Source: Streptomyces cellostaticus (GTDB taxonomy: Bacteria; Actinomycetota; Actinomycetes; Streptomycetales; Streptomycetaceae). Taken from it: a DNA stretch of 64,000 nucleotides. The notes below the pieces were generated by a model, which made no database searches, had not been told where the DNA came from, and saw nothing but the letters and a program-made list of their open reading frames with translations. Where the stretch lies: the NCBI RefSeq assembly GCF_023630175.1, contig NZ_JALLIN010000024.1:53230-117229 (forward strand), in the 5' to 3' direction. Made by a program: the position numbers and the translations under genes. Below, in pieces: positions 33,457 through 41,886 of this stretch (the stretch's first letter is position 1; every line of letters begins with the position of its first letter).

Positions 33457-33952
33457 CACCTGCTTGTCCGGCGGTGAGCACGAACGCGAGGGGCTGGCAG
33501 CGGGCATCGGCAGCGAGGTGGATCTTTGTGGTCAGTCCGCCGCAGGACCGGCCGATGTCATGGTCGCCGGGCTCGCCGGCCGGGGCCCCTTTTTCGGGCC
33601 CCGGCCGCGTGCTGGTGGGCCCGCACGACCGTGGAGTCGACCGAGACGGCCCAGTTGACGTCCTCGTCCGCATCGGCCTGGGCCACCAGCGCGGTGAACA
33701 CCCGCTCCCAGGCGCCATCGGCGGCCCACCTCCGCAGCCGGTTGTAGACACCCCGCCAGTTGCCGTACTTCTCCGGCAGGTGGCCCCACTGCGAACCGGC
33801 CTGGAACTTCCAGGCGATCGCGTCGATCACCTCACGATGGTCACGCCGGCGGCCACCTCACTTCGGTGTCCGGTCCGGGAGTATCCGCGCCCACTGGGCG
33901 TCGGCCAACGGCACACCCGGACCGACGACCGACTGATCCAAACGACTGTCTA
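33457..33952 (-). mobile_element. truncated, frameshifted IS5-family transposase remnant
   Basis: Fragments in two minus frames match the N-terminal half of Streptomyces IS5-type transposases: LADAQWARI and LPDRTPK (with a stop after it), EVIDAIAWKFQAGSQWGHLPEKYGNWRGVYNRL (key KYGNWRGVYNR), VSVDSTVVRAHQHAAGARK, then after a frame change GGLTTKIHLAADARCQPLAFVLTAGQAG. Homology stops near 33457, so the C-terminal half with the remaining catalytic residues is gone. CCAAACGACTGTCTA at 33938-33952 may be the surviving terminal repeat. It marks the left edge of the foreign region. Confidence 0.85.
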
Positions 33953-34258
33953 GGCGCGGGTTCCGCTGGCCACCAGCATCAACATCAGGACTAGCGCCGC
34001 CACAGGCACGTCAATGGGGGGCTGCGACTGCACCCAAGACATGATCGTGACCACGGCCGCCAAGCCTTCAAGCCCCCCCTGGGGCCTCGGATCAAGTGGA
34101 AAGTTCGTCCCCGCCACCCAGCTACTCCTTAGCATCGTGGCAACGCACCCGAGCGTCGCGCCGTTCCTCAACTCTTCTTGGACGGTCAGGTGTTGCGTAA
34201 CTGGAACGCGTTGCCACTCGGTTGGCAACACTTAGCTACAGGGATCGGGGTAGCCGAC
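33953..34258. other. intergenic region at the island edge
   Basis: No sure gene. A short minus-strand frame from ATG 34135 to 33950 would give a ~61-aa peptide with a hydrophobic end (PVAALVLMLMLVASG), but it has no clear ribosome site. GTTGCC-ACTCGGTT-GGCAAC (34210-34229) is an inverted repeat 30 bases before the next gene and may be its operator. Confidence 0.45.
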
Positions 34259-35779
34259 TTGACAGACAGTCCCTTTGCACTGCGCCCCATCGGGGATGAC
34301 GTGCCTCCGGAGGCGGCCCAACTAGCCGAACGCCTACGCGAGGTCTTTTCGTCGCTCAACCTCACGATGAGGAGGTATGCAACACGCACACACAGGAATC
34401 CGGGAGCGGTTTCACGCTACTTGAACGGCACTCGTGTACCGCCCTGGGATTTCGTCACTGAACTACTTACAGAGGTGGCTAGGACACGCGGGACCCCCAT
34501 CAAAACTGAAGTAGTGGACCACCTCCGCAGAAATCACCGGCGTGCGCTACAGGCCAGCAGCAAGAATCGGCACGAGGTTCAGAGACTGCAGGACCAGCTC
34601 GAAGAAGCGGACCTACGGGTGCGGGAGTCGGAGGTGCGTCAGCAAGTCCTCATGGAGGGGCTCCAGCTAAGGGAAGCAAGAATCGCCCAACTGGAAGTAA
34701 AGCAAGCCGAGATTACAGCGCGTTGGCACGAGGAGAAGGATGAATTAGGTCAACATCTCACCGCGATCAACCTTCGCCATGAATCGACTACAGATGAATT
34801 GGAGAGGCTGAAACTCGAAGTAGCGCAGCTACGACAAGACCTCGCGCTGGCTCGGGAGGCGACCCAGCAGGCCGAGGAAAAGTGCAGCGAACTGGAAGAG
34901 AAGCTGGTTGAGGCGGAGGAGAGAGCTCAAGCGGGCGAAGAAGCGAGAGAAGCGAGTGCGCTGGAGAGAGCACGACGCATGGCGGAAGAAGCCAAGGCTG
35001 TGGCTGACGAGTTGCGGCGGAAGTTGGAGGCTTACGAAAGCATCACCCCGTCAAACGCAGCCGGTGAAAATTCTGGTCAAATGACCTATGAAGGATTCCG
35101 AGAGAGGGGGGAGCGAAGAAGACAAGAGCGGTTCTCCAAACTGACCAGTCGACCGGTTGAAGAGATTGTTCACGACTTCCTTCGCGCATCAGTCAGCGGT
35201 AACGCTAGCAGGGGACGCGATCTACGCGATGCTGTCGCCGAGGTAGCACCACTAGCGGACGCAGAGCTCATTTGCTGGGAACTGGTCGAAAAAGGCTACG
35301 CATCGCTTGCCCAAAATGTTGCCGCCAGAATCGCAACGGCAAGATCGGTCGAGGAAGTTTCAGACTTCGTCAAGAGGGTCGGCGCTACTAACGTGAGCCG
35401 GGAGGCGAGCGAGCTCGTGAATGAAACCCTCACGCGGTTCGCTTGGCTGCGCCGGGCCGAGGATATACCGCTGTTCACGCAACGTCTGCGGGATGAAAAC
35501 TGGGAAGCCTGGGCGCTGACAGTAGAGGATGAGTGCGCCATCCGGAGGAACCCTCAGGACCTGGTTAAGCTACTAAGGATCCTGGACGAGAAAACGCAGA
35601 CTGACATTCTGGACGCAGTCGCCGGGTCGAGATCCGTTACGGATATTCCCGCGCTCTTCATGAGCATGGAGCAGCAGGGGGAAACTGAACTCATCCCTCT
35701 CCTCCTTGAGCTCCTCGAAACCCACCGGGAGGATAAGGTAAAAGGAGTTTTGGATGCCTGGGAACTCGCTAAGCAATAA
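34259..35779 (+). CDS. HTH and coiled-coil protein of unknown function
   Basis: A 506-aa cytoplasmic protein from TTG 34259 (GGGG ~8 bases upstream; an ATG at 34178 extends the frame). Residues ~18-75 look like a helix-turn-helix (LNLTMRRYATRTHRNPGAVSRYLNG, recognition part NPGAVSRYLNG). Residues ~95-265 are a long heptad coiled coil rich in Glu, Lys and Gln. The C-terminal ~220 residues are helical repeats (DAELICWELVEKGYASLAQ, EDIPLFTQRLRDENWEAWAL). Base composition is clearly lower in G+C than the core genes and a TTA codon sits at 34745-34747, so expression may depend on bldA. Not assigned to a named family. Confidence 0.75.
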   Translation: MTDSPFALRPIGDDVPPEAAQLAERLREVFSSLNLTMRRYATRTHRNPGAVSRYLNGTRVPPWDFVTELLTEVARTRGTPIKTEVVDHLRRNHRRALQASSKNRHEVQRLQDQLEEADLRVRESEVRQQVLMEGLQLREARIAQLEVKQAEITARWHEEKDELGQHLTAINLRHESTTDELERLKLEVAQLRQDLALAREATQQAEEKCSELEEKLVEAEERAQAGEEAREASALERARRMAEEAKAVADELRRKLEAYESITPSNAAGENSGQMTYEGFRERGERRRQERFSKLTSRPVEEIVHDFLRASVSGNASRGRDLRDAVAEVAPLADAELICWELVEKGYASLAQNVAARIATARSVEEVSDFVKRVGATNVSREASELVNETLTRFAWLRRAEDIPLFTQRLRDENWEAWALTVEDECAIRRNPQDLVKLLRILDEKTQTDILDAVAGSRSVTDIPALFMSMEQQGETELIPLLLELLETHREDKVKGVLDAWELAKQ

Positions 35780-35783
35780 CCAT

Positions 35784-36553
35784 ATCGCTTGGCGCTCCCA
35801 GTGGCGGATTCTCAGGCTGCCCGGATGCTCTGTCGCTGCATGGATGGAGACCTGCCTCACCGACATCGCGAGTCTGAAGCCGAAGCCGCGCTCTCTTGAC
35901 GACTACTGGTCGAAGACCCGCAACGACATCATTCCGGGCGTTGGTAGGCATCGCATCGGCAAGTTGCAGCCTGAGCACCCGGAGCGGATGTACCGACCCC
36001 TGCTCGACGCCGGCCACGCCCCGTCGCACGTCGTGAAGGTGCACCGCATCCTCTCCCGCGCCCTGAAGATCGCCCACGGACGCCGGATCGTCGGTGACAA
36101 CGTCGCCACGCTCGTGGACCCGCCGAGCATCGATGAGACCGAGGCCCACCCCTTCATCAAGGAGGAGGCCAAGGCGTTCCTCGCGGCCGCTTCGAATCGC
36201 CCCACCTTCATGTGGTGGATCGTCGGTGTCGGCATGGGTCTCCGACAGGGCGAAACGCCCGGCTTGCGGTGGCCCTACGTCGATCTGGAAGCGGAGCTGT
36301 TCCGCCCCGAGTGGCAGCTACGGCGCCTCACGTGGCGGCACGGGTGCGGCGACCCACACGCCTGCGTCGCGCGCCTGCACCGCTTCGAGGCGTGCCCCGC
36401 GGACTGCACCACGCACAAGAACTACAAGCGTGGCTGCCCGAAGCCGTGCACCAAGACGTGCACGAAGCACGCGAGCGGCTGCCCGGACGCAGGGAGGGCG
36501 GTCTCGTCTTCACGCGTCCTAGGGCCGGTCTCACCTGTAGAAGGACGCCATGA
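35784..36553 (+). pseudogene. degenerate tyrosine integrase of an older element
   Basis: The frame lacks the N-terminal domain and starts directly after the previous gene. It has the core-binding region (LDDYWSKTRNDIIPGVGRHRIGKL) and the first catalytic arginine context GMGLRQGETPGLRW, then the Cys/His-rich insert of a Streptomyces integrase subfamily (HGCGDPHACVARLHR, GCPKPCTKTCTKHASGCP). After CPDAGR the reading shifts to another frame (GGLVFTRPRAGL) and stops; the HxxR and tyrosine regions are absent. It cannot be an active recombinase. It is followed by a terminator and att copy in the same order as the intact integrase at 59058. Confidence 0.88.
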
Positions 36554-36680
36554 GGCGCATGGGCGAGTTCTTCGTGCCCCCGCCCTCGACTCCGATTTCA
36601 GGCCCCACTGAGACCAGACTGAGACCGCCGACACCCGCGCGGCCCGCGCGCAACGCCACCGCCGCATCCTCTGAACGAGA

Positions 36681-36714
36681 AAGCCCAGCCTCAGACAGTG
36701 TCTGGGCTGGGCTT
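36681..36714 (+). terminator. terminator of the degenerate integrase
   Basis: AAGCCCAG (36681-36688) and CTGGGCTT (36707-36714) form the outer stem and AGACA/TGTCT an inner one. It lies just before the left att copy, mirroring the hairpin at 60791-60821 before the tRNA. Confidence 0.75.
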
Positions 36715-36720
36715 CAGATG

Positions 36721-36763
36721 GAGCCGCTTTCGGGATTCGAACCCGAGACCTACGCATTACGAG
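36721..36763 (-). repeat. att copy (left end of the 24.1-kb element)
   Basis: 43 bases identical to 60828-60870, covering the tRNA-Thr 3' half from within the anticodon stem-loop to the discriminator. Identity stops at 36764 (g versus t). It is only the 3' part of a tRNA gene, not a functional tRNA. Confidence 0.95.
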
Positions 36764-37156
36764 GCCCGACAAGATCATCCCGGCTAGTGCTGAACTATGC
36801 CGCCGAATCCTGTTTTCGCTGATCAGAGACTTGCTACCTTGATCGACGTGACGGCTGGTCCACCCTGGTGTCGCCCAGTCCGCTCACGCAGCGCTCACGC
36901 AGCGGCGACTGTTCTCCAGCCCGCGGCGGCACGCCGCTCAGATGTCAATGGCTGGACGGGCGGCCACCCGGTCGTTGGACTTGAAGCTTCGGGCTCGGCA
37001 TGCACCCATGCCTCGATACCCTCTCAGCCGACTCTTACGGGTCGCGAGTGAGGGCTTGCGGGCTCGGCAGTCCTTGGTACTTGATATGAGAGAGCGAGCC
37101 AGAAGCTCGCCACATGTCAATGTCGGATTCGCTTGAGACTGTCCGAAAGAGGCGGA
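36764..37156. other. left end of the element: att arm with integrase-type repeats, no gene
   Basis: About 390 bases without a credible gene. CGCTCACGCAG occurs twice in tandem at 36881-36891 and 36892-36902; the same word pair stands on the other side of the att core at 60716-60737. Short open frames here lack ribosome sites. The promoter of the 37157 gene should be near 37080-37150. Confidence 0.6.
36881..36902 (+). repeat. candidate integrase arm-type sites, left arm
   Basis: Two tandem 11-bp copies of CGCTCACGCAG, about 118 bases from the att core. Matching pair in the right arm at 60716-60737. Confidence 0.65.
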
Positions 37157-38695
37157 ATGCGCGAGCTTTATGCGTGTCAGCTCCTACTGACCGGCCATGA
37201 AGAGTCCTCAGGAGACACTCTCAACCGAGCCGAGAGGCTGATCCGCGAATGGGTCAGCCGACCGACTCACCTCGCCCCCGAGCTCCTCACCGAAGGGCAG
37301 CACGAGGCGAGTGGCGGGCACACAGTGTCCGTTAGTCGCTACGCGCCCGCCGAGGATGACTCGTCGGGATGGAGCTGCTTGTGGAACTTTCCCAGCGCGG
37401 ATGACGCTTCAGTGCGATGGACCTTGAGCCTGGCTCTCGCATCCCAAGGGCAGGACGCCTGCGCGACTCTACGAATCGGCCTCCAACAGAGAAGCCATAG
37501 CTTCCAGCTCCGACGACCCAACTATCAATTCTCTGCGCCGGCAATCGTTCGCACTCTCCTGCGAGAATTCGAGGTATCCGATGCGGGTCGGCCAACAAGG
37601 CCGACGCACGCGACTCTTCGCGCGGGCGACATTCCGGAGTTCGTCGAATGGCTGACGGACGACCAGCGCGCACTTCCAGTTGTCGTTGCCACAAATTACC
37701 CTTCGACCGGGCAGCCGCTCGTCGACTTGAGGAGGTTGGCCCGAGAACTATCTGGACTCGCCCACGTCGTGCATCTCTCCACTCACCTTGCTGCTCGCGC
37801 ATTGACCGACAGAGTAGGGGCAGAGCGCTCCGCATGGCAGGGGGCGGTACGCCTCTACTGGCCGAAATTCCAGGTAGACGCAAACCCATATGAACATAAG
37901 TATTGGACACCTAATCGCCTTCTTGAGGACGATGAGGCACTAATCGATGAACTGAGGCGGTGGCTGGGTTCGGTAAGCGCCGCGTCGGTGCCCGAGAATC
38001 CTGCTCTTGGCTGGATGCGAGCGGCACGCCGGAAGGCACTTGCCGAAAGTGGGGACATACCGGATTGGGTCCAGGAGTACATCGAAACCACCGATGCTGA
38101 GCTGCGCGGGCTTCGCGAGGAACGTGACGATCTTAAGGAAGACCTTGCCGCCGCCCTGACAGATGTGGCTGCAATGCGTGAGCAGTACGCGCTGGTAAGC
38201 CAGTACTCCACCAAACCCGCTGCCGAGGATGGCCAGTCAGCCGCGCCGAGCGATGCGGATGTGTCAGCCCTGACGGTGGCCGAGGCTTACGAACATGCCA
38301 AGGCGGAAATCGGTGACGATCTCATCTTTCTCCCAAGCGCTGATGTCAGCATCAAGAAGTTCTCCGAATACAAGGATCCAGGGAAACTGCACAAGGCTCT
38401 CTTGGACGTCGCCAACGCCGGTCGCAGATGGGGCGATGGGACTCTCGGGAAGCCTTTCGGCGAGTTCTTCACAGATCTCGGCTACGGATATTCCGCAAAG
38501 AACCCTGCGGTGCGTGACCGTAGACACAAGCGCCATTATGAGGTGAAGTACAAGGACAATCTAGTTGTCATGGAACCACACCTTAAAGTCGACGAGTCCA
38601 CCGGCCCTGATCAATGCCTTCGCATCTATTGGTACCTCGACGAAATCGACAAGGTGATCGTCATCGGGCACGTGGGGCGCCATCTACCGGACTGA
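37157..38695 (+). CDS. unrecognised 512-aa cargo protein beside the restriction system
   Basis: I do not recognise this family. ATG 37157 follows AGAGGCGG. Residues ~1-265 look like one alpha/beta domain with W/Y-rich strands (SGWSCLWNFP, LPVVVATNY, GAVRLYWPKFQ). Residues ~310-350 form a charged coiled coil (LRGLREERDDLKEDLAAAL). The C-terminal ~120 residues (FLPSADVSIKKFSEYKDP to IGHVGRHLPD) have the RHYEVKYKDNLVVMEPHLK and CLRIYWYLDEIDKVIVIGHVG pattern of a small beta-rich domain, as in some nuclease/toxin-type C-termini; that is only a resemblance. No signal or membrane segment. It is the first gene inside the element and converges on hsdM, so a defence role is possible. Confidence 0.8.
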   Translation: MRELYACQLLLTGHEESSGDTLNRAERLIREWVSRPTHLAPELLTEGQHEASGGHTVSVSRYAPAEDDSSGWSCLWNFPSADDASVRWTLSLALASQGQDACATLRIGLQQRSHSFQLRRPNYQFSAPAIVRTLLREFEVSDAGRPTRPTHATLRAGDIPEFVEWLTDDQRALPVVVATNYPSTGQPLVDLRRLARELSGLAHVVHLSTHLAARALTDRVGAERSAWQGAVRLYWPKFQVDANPYEHKYWTPNRLLEDDEALIDELRRWLGSVSAASVPENPALGWMRAARRKALAESGDIPDWVQEYIETTDAELRGLREERDDLKEDLAAALTDVAAMREQYALVSQYSTKPAAEDGQSAAPSDADVSALTVAEAYEHAKAEIGDDLIFLPSADVSIKKFSEYKDPGKLHKALLDVANAGRRWGDGTLGKPFGEFFTDLGYGYSAKNPAVRDRRHKRHYEVKYKDNLVVMEPHLKVDESTGPDQCLRIYWYLDEIDKVIVIGHVGRHLPD

Positions 38696-38923
38696 AAATC
38701 TTGGCCCACGGCTCACCGGAGCTCGGTAACGCCATCGTGGGGAACTTCTATGCGGATGGTCCGTCCGCGTCGGGATCGGCCCGAAGACCGCGATCGCGGT
38801 GAGCCGAACTCACAGCGTTGGCAACGCCTTCCTCTCCCGCCGTCCAACCCAGGATGCCCAGGATGCGACACAACCGTTGAGGTTTCCGTGCTGGGTGGGA
38901 CGTCAGGTTCCCACGAGAAGGGC

Positions 38924-40492
38924 TCACGCCTCGGCGATGACTTCCTCTGCTGCGATATCCGGCTTGACCTCGCCGCCCAGCGCCTCGGCGATGGCCTCAA
39001 ACTCGGCGAGGGCGGCCTGGAGGTCCTCCACGATCTCCTGGGCGATGACCTCCGGAGGGAGCAGGCTGTCGGCGTCGTCGAGCGCCGGGTCCTTCAGCCA
39101 GGTGACGTCGAGGTTGACCTTGTCACGGGCGATGAGCTCCCCGTACGTGAACCGCTTGAAGCGGCCGTCCTCGGTCTCCTTGCGCGCCGAGCGGTCGTCC
39201 GCCTTGTACGCCTCGATGAAGTCGGCCAGGTCAGCCAGGCGGAGGGGACGCTGCTTGAGCGTGAAGTGCATCCCGGTCCGGAAGTCGTACACCCAGACCT
39301 CAGACGTGTTCGGTGCGTCGTCGGCCCGCGGGGGCTTCTTATCGAAGAACAGGACGTTCGCCTTGACGCCGCCGGCGTAGAAAATGCCCGTGGGCAGGCG
39401 CAGGATCGTGTGGAGGTTGAACTCCTGGAGGAGGCGCCGCCGGATCTTCTCGCCGGCCCCGCCCTCGAACAGGACGTTGTCGGGCAGGACGACCGCTGCA
39501 CGGCCGTCCATCTCCAGCAGCGACATGATGTGCTGCAGGAAGTTCAGCTGCTTGTTGGTCGTCGTCGCCCGGAAGTCGGTCCGGTCGTAGGTGATGTCTT
39601 CCCGGTCGGTCTTGCCGTCCGTTCCGACGACTGTGATGGCCGACTTCTTTCCGAACGGCGGGTTCGCCAGAACGAGCGAAGCACGCCGAGAGGGAGCGCT
39701 GGCGAGCGCGTCGCTGGTAGTAATGAGGGACTCACCGCCAGCTTCGCCGATGCCATGGAGCAGCATGTTCATCGCAGCCAGGCGGGCCGTGCCGGGAACG
39801 AGTTCGTTGCCCCAGATCGTGCCCTGGCCCAGCGCGAGGCGCTGCTCACGGGAGAGGCCCTTGAGGTGGCGCTCCCGGATGTAGCTGTGTGCGGCGATGA
39901 GGAAGCCAGCAGTGCCGCAGGCCGGGTCAGTGATCCGATCCTTGGGACCCGGCTGCATCACCTGCACCATGGCGTCGATTAGGGGACGCGGCGTGAAGTA
40001 CTGGCCGGCGCCGGTCTTGGTGTCCTCAGCTCCCTTGGCAAGCAAGCCCTCGTACGCGTCGCCCTTGAGGTCAGTACCCTCCAGGACCCAGTCGGTCTTG
40101 CCGATCAGCTCAACGACCAGCTTTTCGAGGAGAGCAGGCTCCGTGATCCGATTCTGAGCCTTGGCGAAAACGGTGCCGAGCGTCGTACCGGGGTGCCTAC
40201 CAAGTTCGGTGAGCACCGTGCGGTAATGGACCTCCAGCTCCTCGCCACGCTTGGTAGCAAGCGACTTCCAGTCGAGGGCGGGCGGAACGATCGGGGCGGC
40301 CGCCTCCTCGGCAAACGGATCGGCGGCCAGCTCGTCAGCCATCTTGAGGAACAGGAGGTACGACAGCTGTTCCACGTACTCGATGGTCGACAATCCGTTG
40401 TCACGCAGGACGTTGCAGTAATTCCACAGCTTTGCGACGAGCGAATTGGTCTGAGCGATCGCCTTAGCAGGGGTGGTCTCGGTGGTACTCAT
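38924..40492 (-). CDS. hsdM: type I restriction-modification system, DNA methyltransferase subunit
   Basis: N6-adenine methyltransferase that modifies the host target site together with HsdS. The 522-aa protein has the HsdM_N helical domain (LVAKLWNYCNVLRDNGLSTIEYVEQL, key part NYCNVLRDNGLS), AdoMet motif I TDPACGTAGFLIAA at ~aa 185-198 and the catalytic NPPFG at ~aa 275. GAGQYFTPRPLIDAMV precedes motif I as in all HsdM. The start overlaps the hsdS stop by one base. It is the last gene of the hsdR-hsdS-hsdM operon. Confidence 0.96.
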   Translation of the reverse strand: MSTTETTPAKAIAQTNSLVAKLWNYCNVLRDNGLSTIEYVEQLSYLLFLKMADELAADPFAEEAAAPIVPPALDWKSLATKRGEELEVHYRTVLTELGRHPGTTLGTVFAKAQNRITEPALLEKLVVELIGKTDWVLEGTDLKGDAYEGLLAKGAEDTKTGAGQYFTPRPLIDAMVQVMQPGPKDRITDPACGTAGFLIAAHSYIRERHLKGLSREQRLALGQGTIWGNELVPGTARLAAMNMLLHGIGEAGGESLITTSDALASAPSRRASLVLANPPFGKKSAITVVGTDGKTDREDITYDRTDFRATTTNKQLNFLQHIMSLLEMDGRAAVVLPDNVLFEGGAGEKIRRRLLQEFNLHTILRLPTGIFYAGGVKANVLFFDKKPPRADDAPNTSEVWVYDFRTGMHFTLKQRPLRLADLADFIEAYKADDRSARKETEDGRFKRFTYGELIARDKVNLDVTWLKDPALDDADSLLPPEVIAQEIVEDLQAALAEFEAIAEALGGEVKPDIAAEEVIAEA

Positions 40493-41886
40493 CAGAGCTC
40501 GATCTCCTGCTGAACGGCTACTTGAGGGAGGGAATTTTTCGGGGTACTTGCTTCTCGCCGAGGGCGCCGTGGGCGGGCCGCTGCGTCACTCTTGGACTTC
40601 CGCCTTTGAATGCTGTTGATCAAGTCGCTGACAGATCCGTCGCTGGGGTCCTGCGCCACAAGACCACCGGTAAACGCGGTCCGGAGCACCGAAAGGCGCA
40701 GATGCTGCGCCCGCCTCTCCCCGCGTGCCACTTCTGCCGCCAACATGCCGACCTGCTCAGAAAGGCCGGACACCCGCTTAACGACTTCCCGTTGCTCATC
40801 AACAGGTGGAACCGGGAGTGAGGCACCCAGGATCGCAGCCTGGTCGATCTTTGGCATGGATCCCGACAGTCCCTTCGCGACACCTCGGAAATACGTTCGC
40901 ATCCGAGGAGAGCGCAGCATCGCGACCGCGAACTCCGGAAGAATCTGATCGTTCACGCGAACTCGAATCAGCAGATCAGGATAGATCGCCCAATCTTCGG
41001 GACCCGAGTACAAGGCTGCAGTGCCGACCAGATCGGGCGTGTTTGACCGCTGAATCAAAATATCACCCGGAGCGAGCCAAAGATCCTTTACGCGATGCGC
41101 ATCCGCAGACGTCACCTTGGAATTACGATCCGAGAAGTCTCCAGTCGTAACGGCGGTTAGGCTAACCGTGCGAATTCCATCACTAGAATCCACCGCGCGG
41201 GCAGAGTGACCGTTTCGGAGCGGTTCACGAATCAGGCTCCCCAAAGCCGCCACGGAACGGGCACTGCACCTCTCGAAAGCTTGCTGAAGTAGGGAATCCT
41301 GCAGGGCACTCGTTCGCCGATAAGAAGCTGCGATCAGGCTTTCTGCCGCATCAAGACGCGACAGGTAGCCATCGAGAGCCTCGACGATCCTATCTTGTTC
41401 ACCAAGCGGCGGAATTGGGAGCTTGATACCTTCAAGAATCCCCTGGTTGATCTTGTAGATCCCTGCGGTGGTGCGGGCCGCTCCTTCAATTTGACCTCGC
41501 ACGATGCCGGAATCCCAGATGAACTCCAGATACTTCGGAAGGATGACATCACGCTGAATCCGCACGCGAATCATGGTGTCCGGGAAAGCTACAGGGAATC
41601 CTGCACGCCTTACCGTAGCGCCACGCCCAACCAGCTTGAGAGAGCCGTTCCCCCGGCTCAGGAGGAAGTCCCCCTCAGATACGAGAAATGGCGTAGCCTC
41701 TTCCTCGCCCCACGCCCCGGCTTTGTGCTCCGAGAGGTCCACACCGCCGCGTTTGAGTGCGGTAAGGCGCAATACGGGGAATCCGCCATCCATGGTGCGC
41801 ACCGACCGACCATTGATTAGCGGCTCGCTCAGTACATCCGCCAGACGGACCTGCGCCCACCCAGGGGGAAGCTCTGTAGCGCTCAA
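40492..41886 (-). CDS. hsdS: type I restriction-modification system, specificity subunit
   Basis: Determines the DNA sequence recognised by the complex. The 464-aa protein has two target recognition domains (aa ~10-185 and ~215-390), each ending in the conserved helical spacer motif: PIPPLGEQDRIVEALDGYLSRLDAAE and PVPPVDEQREVVKRVSGLSEQV (key PLGEQDRI and PVDEQREV). A basic C-terminal tail (RRKSKSDAAARPRRPRRE) is extra. Its G+C is lower than its neighbours in the target domains, as is common. It overlaps hsdR by four bases and hsdM by one, so all three are coupled. Confidence 0.94.
   Translation of the reverse strand: MSATELPPGWAQVRLADVLSEPLINGRSVRTMDGGFPVLRLTALKRGGVDLSEHKAGAWGEEEATPFLVSEGDFLLSRGNGSLKLVGRGATVRRAGFPVAFPDTMIRVRIQRDVILPKYLEFIWDSGIVRGQIEGAARTTAGIYKINQGILEGIKLPIPPLGEQDRIVEALDGYLSRLDAAESLIAASYRRTSALQDSLLQQAFERCSARSVAALGSLIREPLRNGHSARAVDSSDGIRTVSLTAVTTGDFSDRNSKVTSADAHRVKDLWLAPGDILIQRSNTPDLVGTAALYSGPEDWAIYPDLLIRVRVNDQILPEFAVAMLRSPRMRTYFRGVAKGLSGSMPKIDQAAILGASLPVPPVDEQREVVKRVSGLSEQVGMLAAEVARGERRAQHLRLSVLRTAFTGGLVAQDPSDGSVSDLINSIQRRKSKSDAAARPRRPRREASTPKNSLPQVAVQQEIEL

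Noticed and set aside
33404..33751. Intact transposase
   Set aside because: The homologous segments are split between frames, one has a stop, and the C-terminal half is missing, so it is only a remnant.
36721..36800. Possible second tRNA gene at the left att site
   Set aside because: Only the 3' half of tRNA-Thr is present; the anticodon stem and 5' half do not match after 36763, so no cloverleaf forms.
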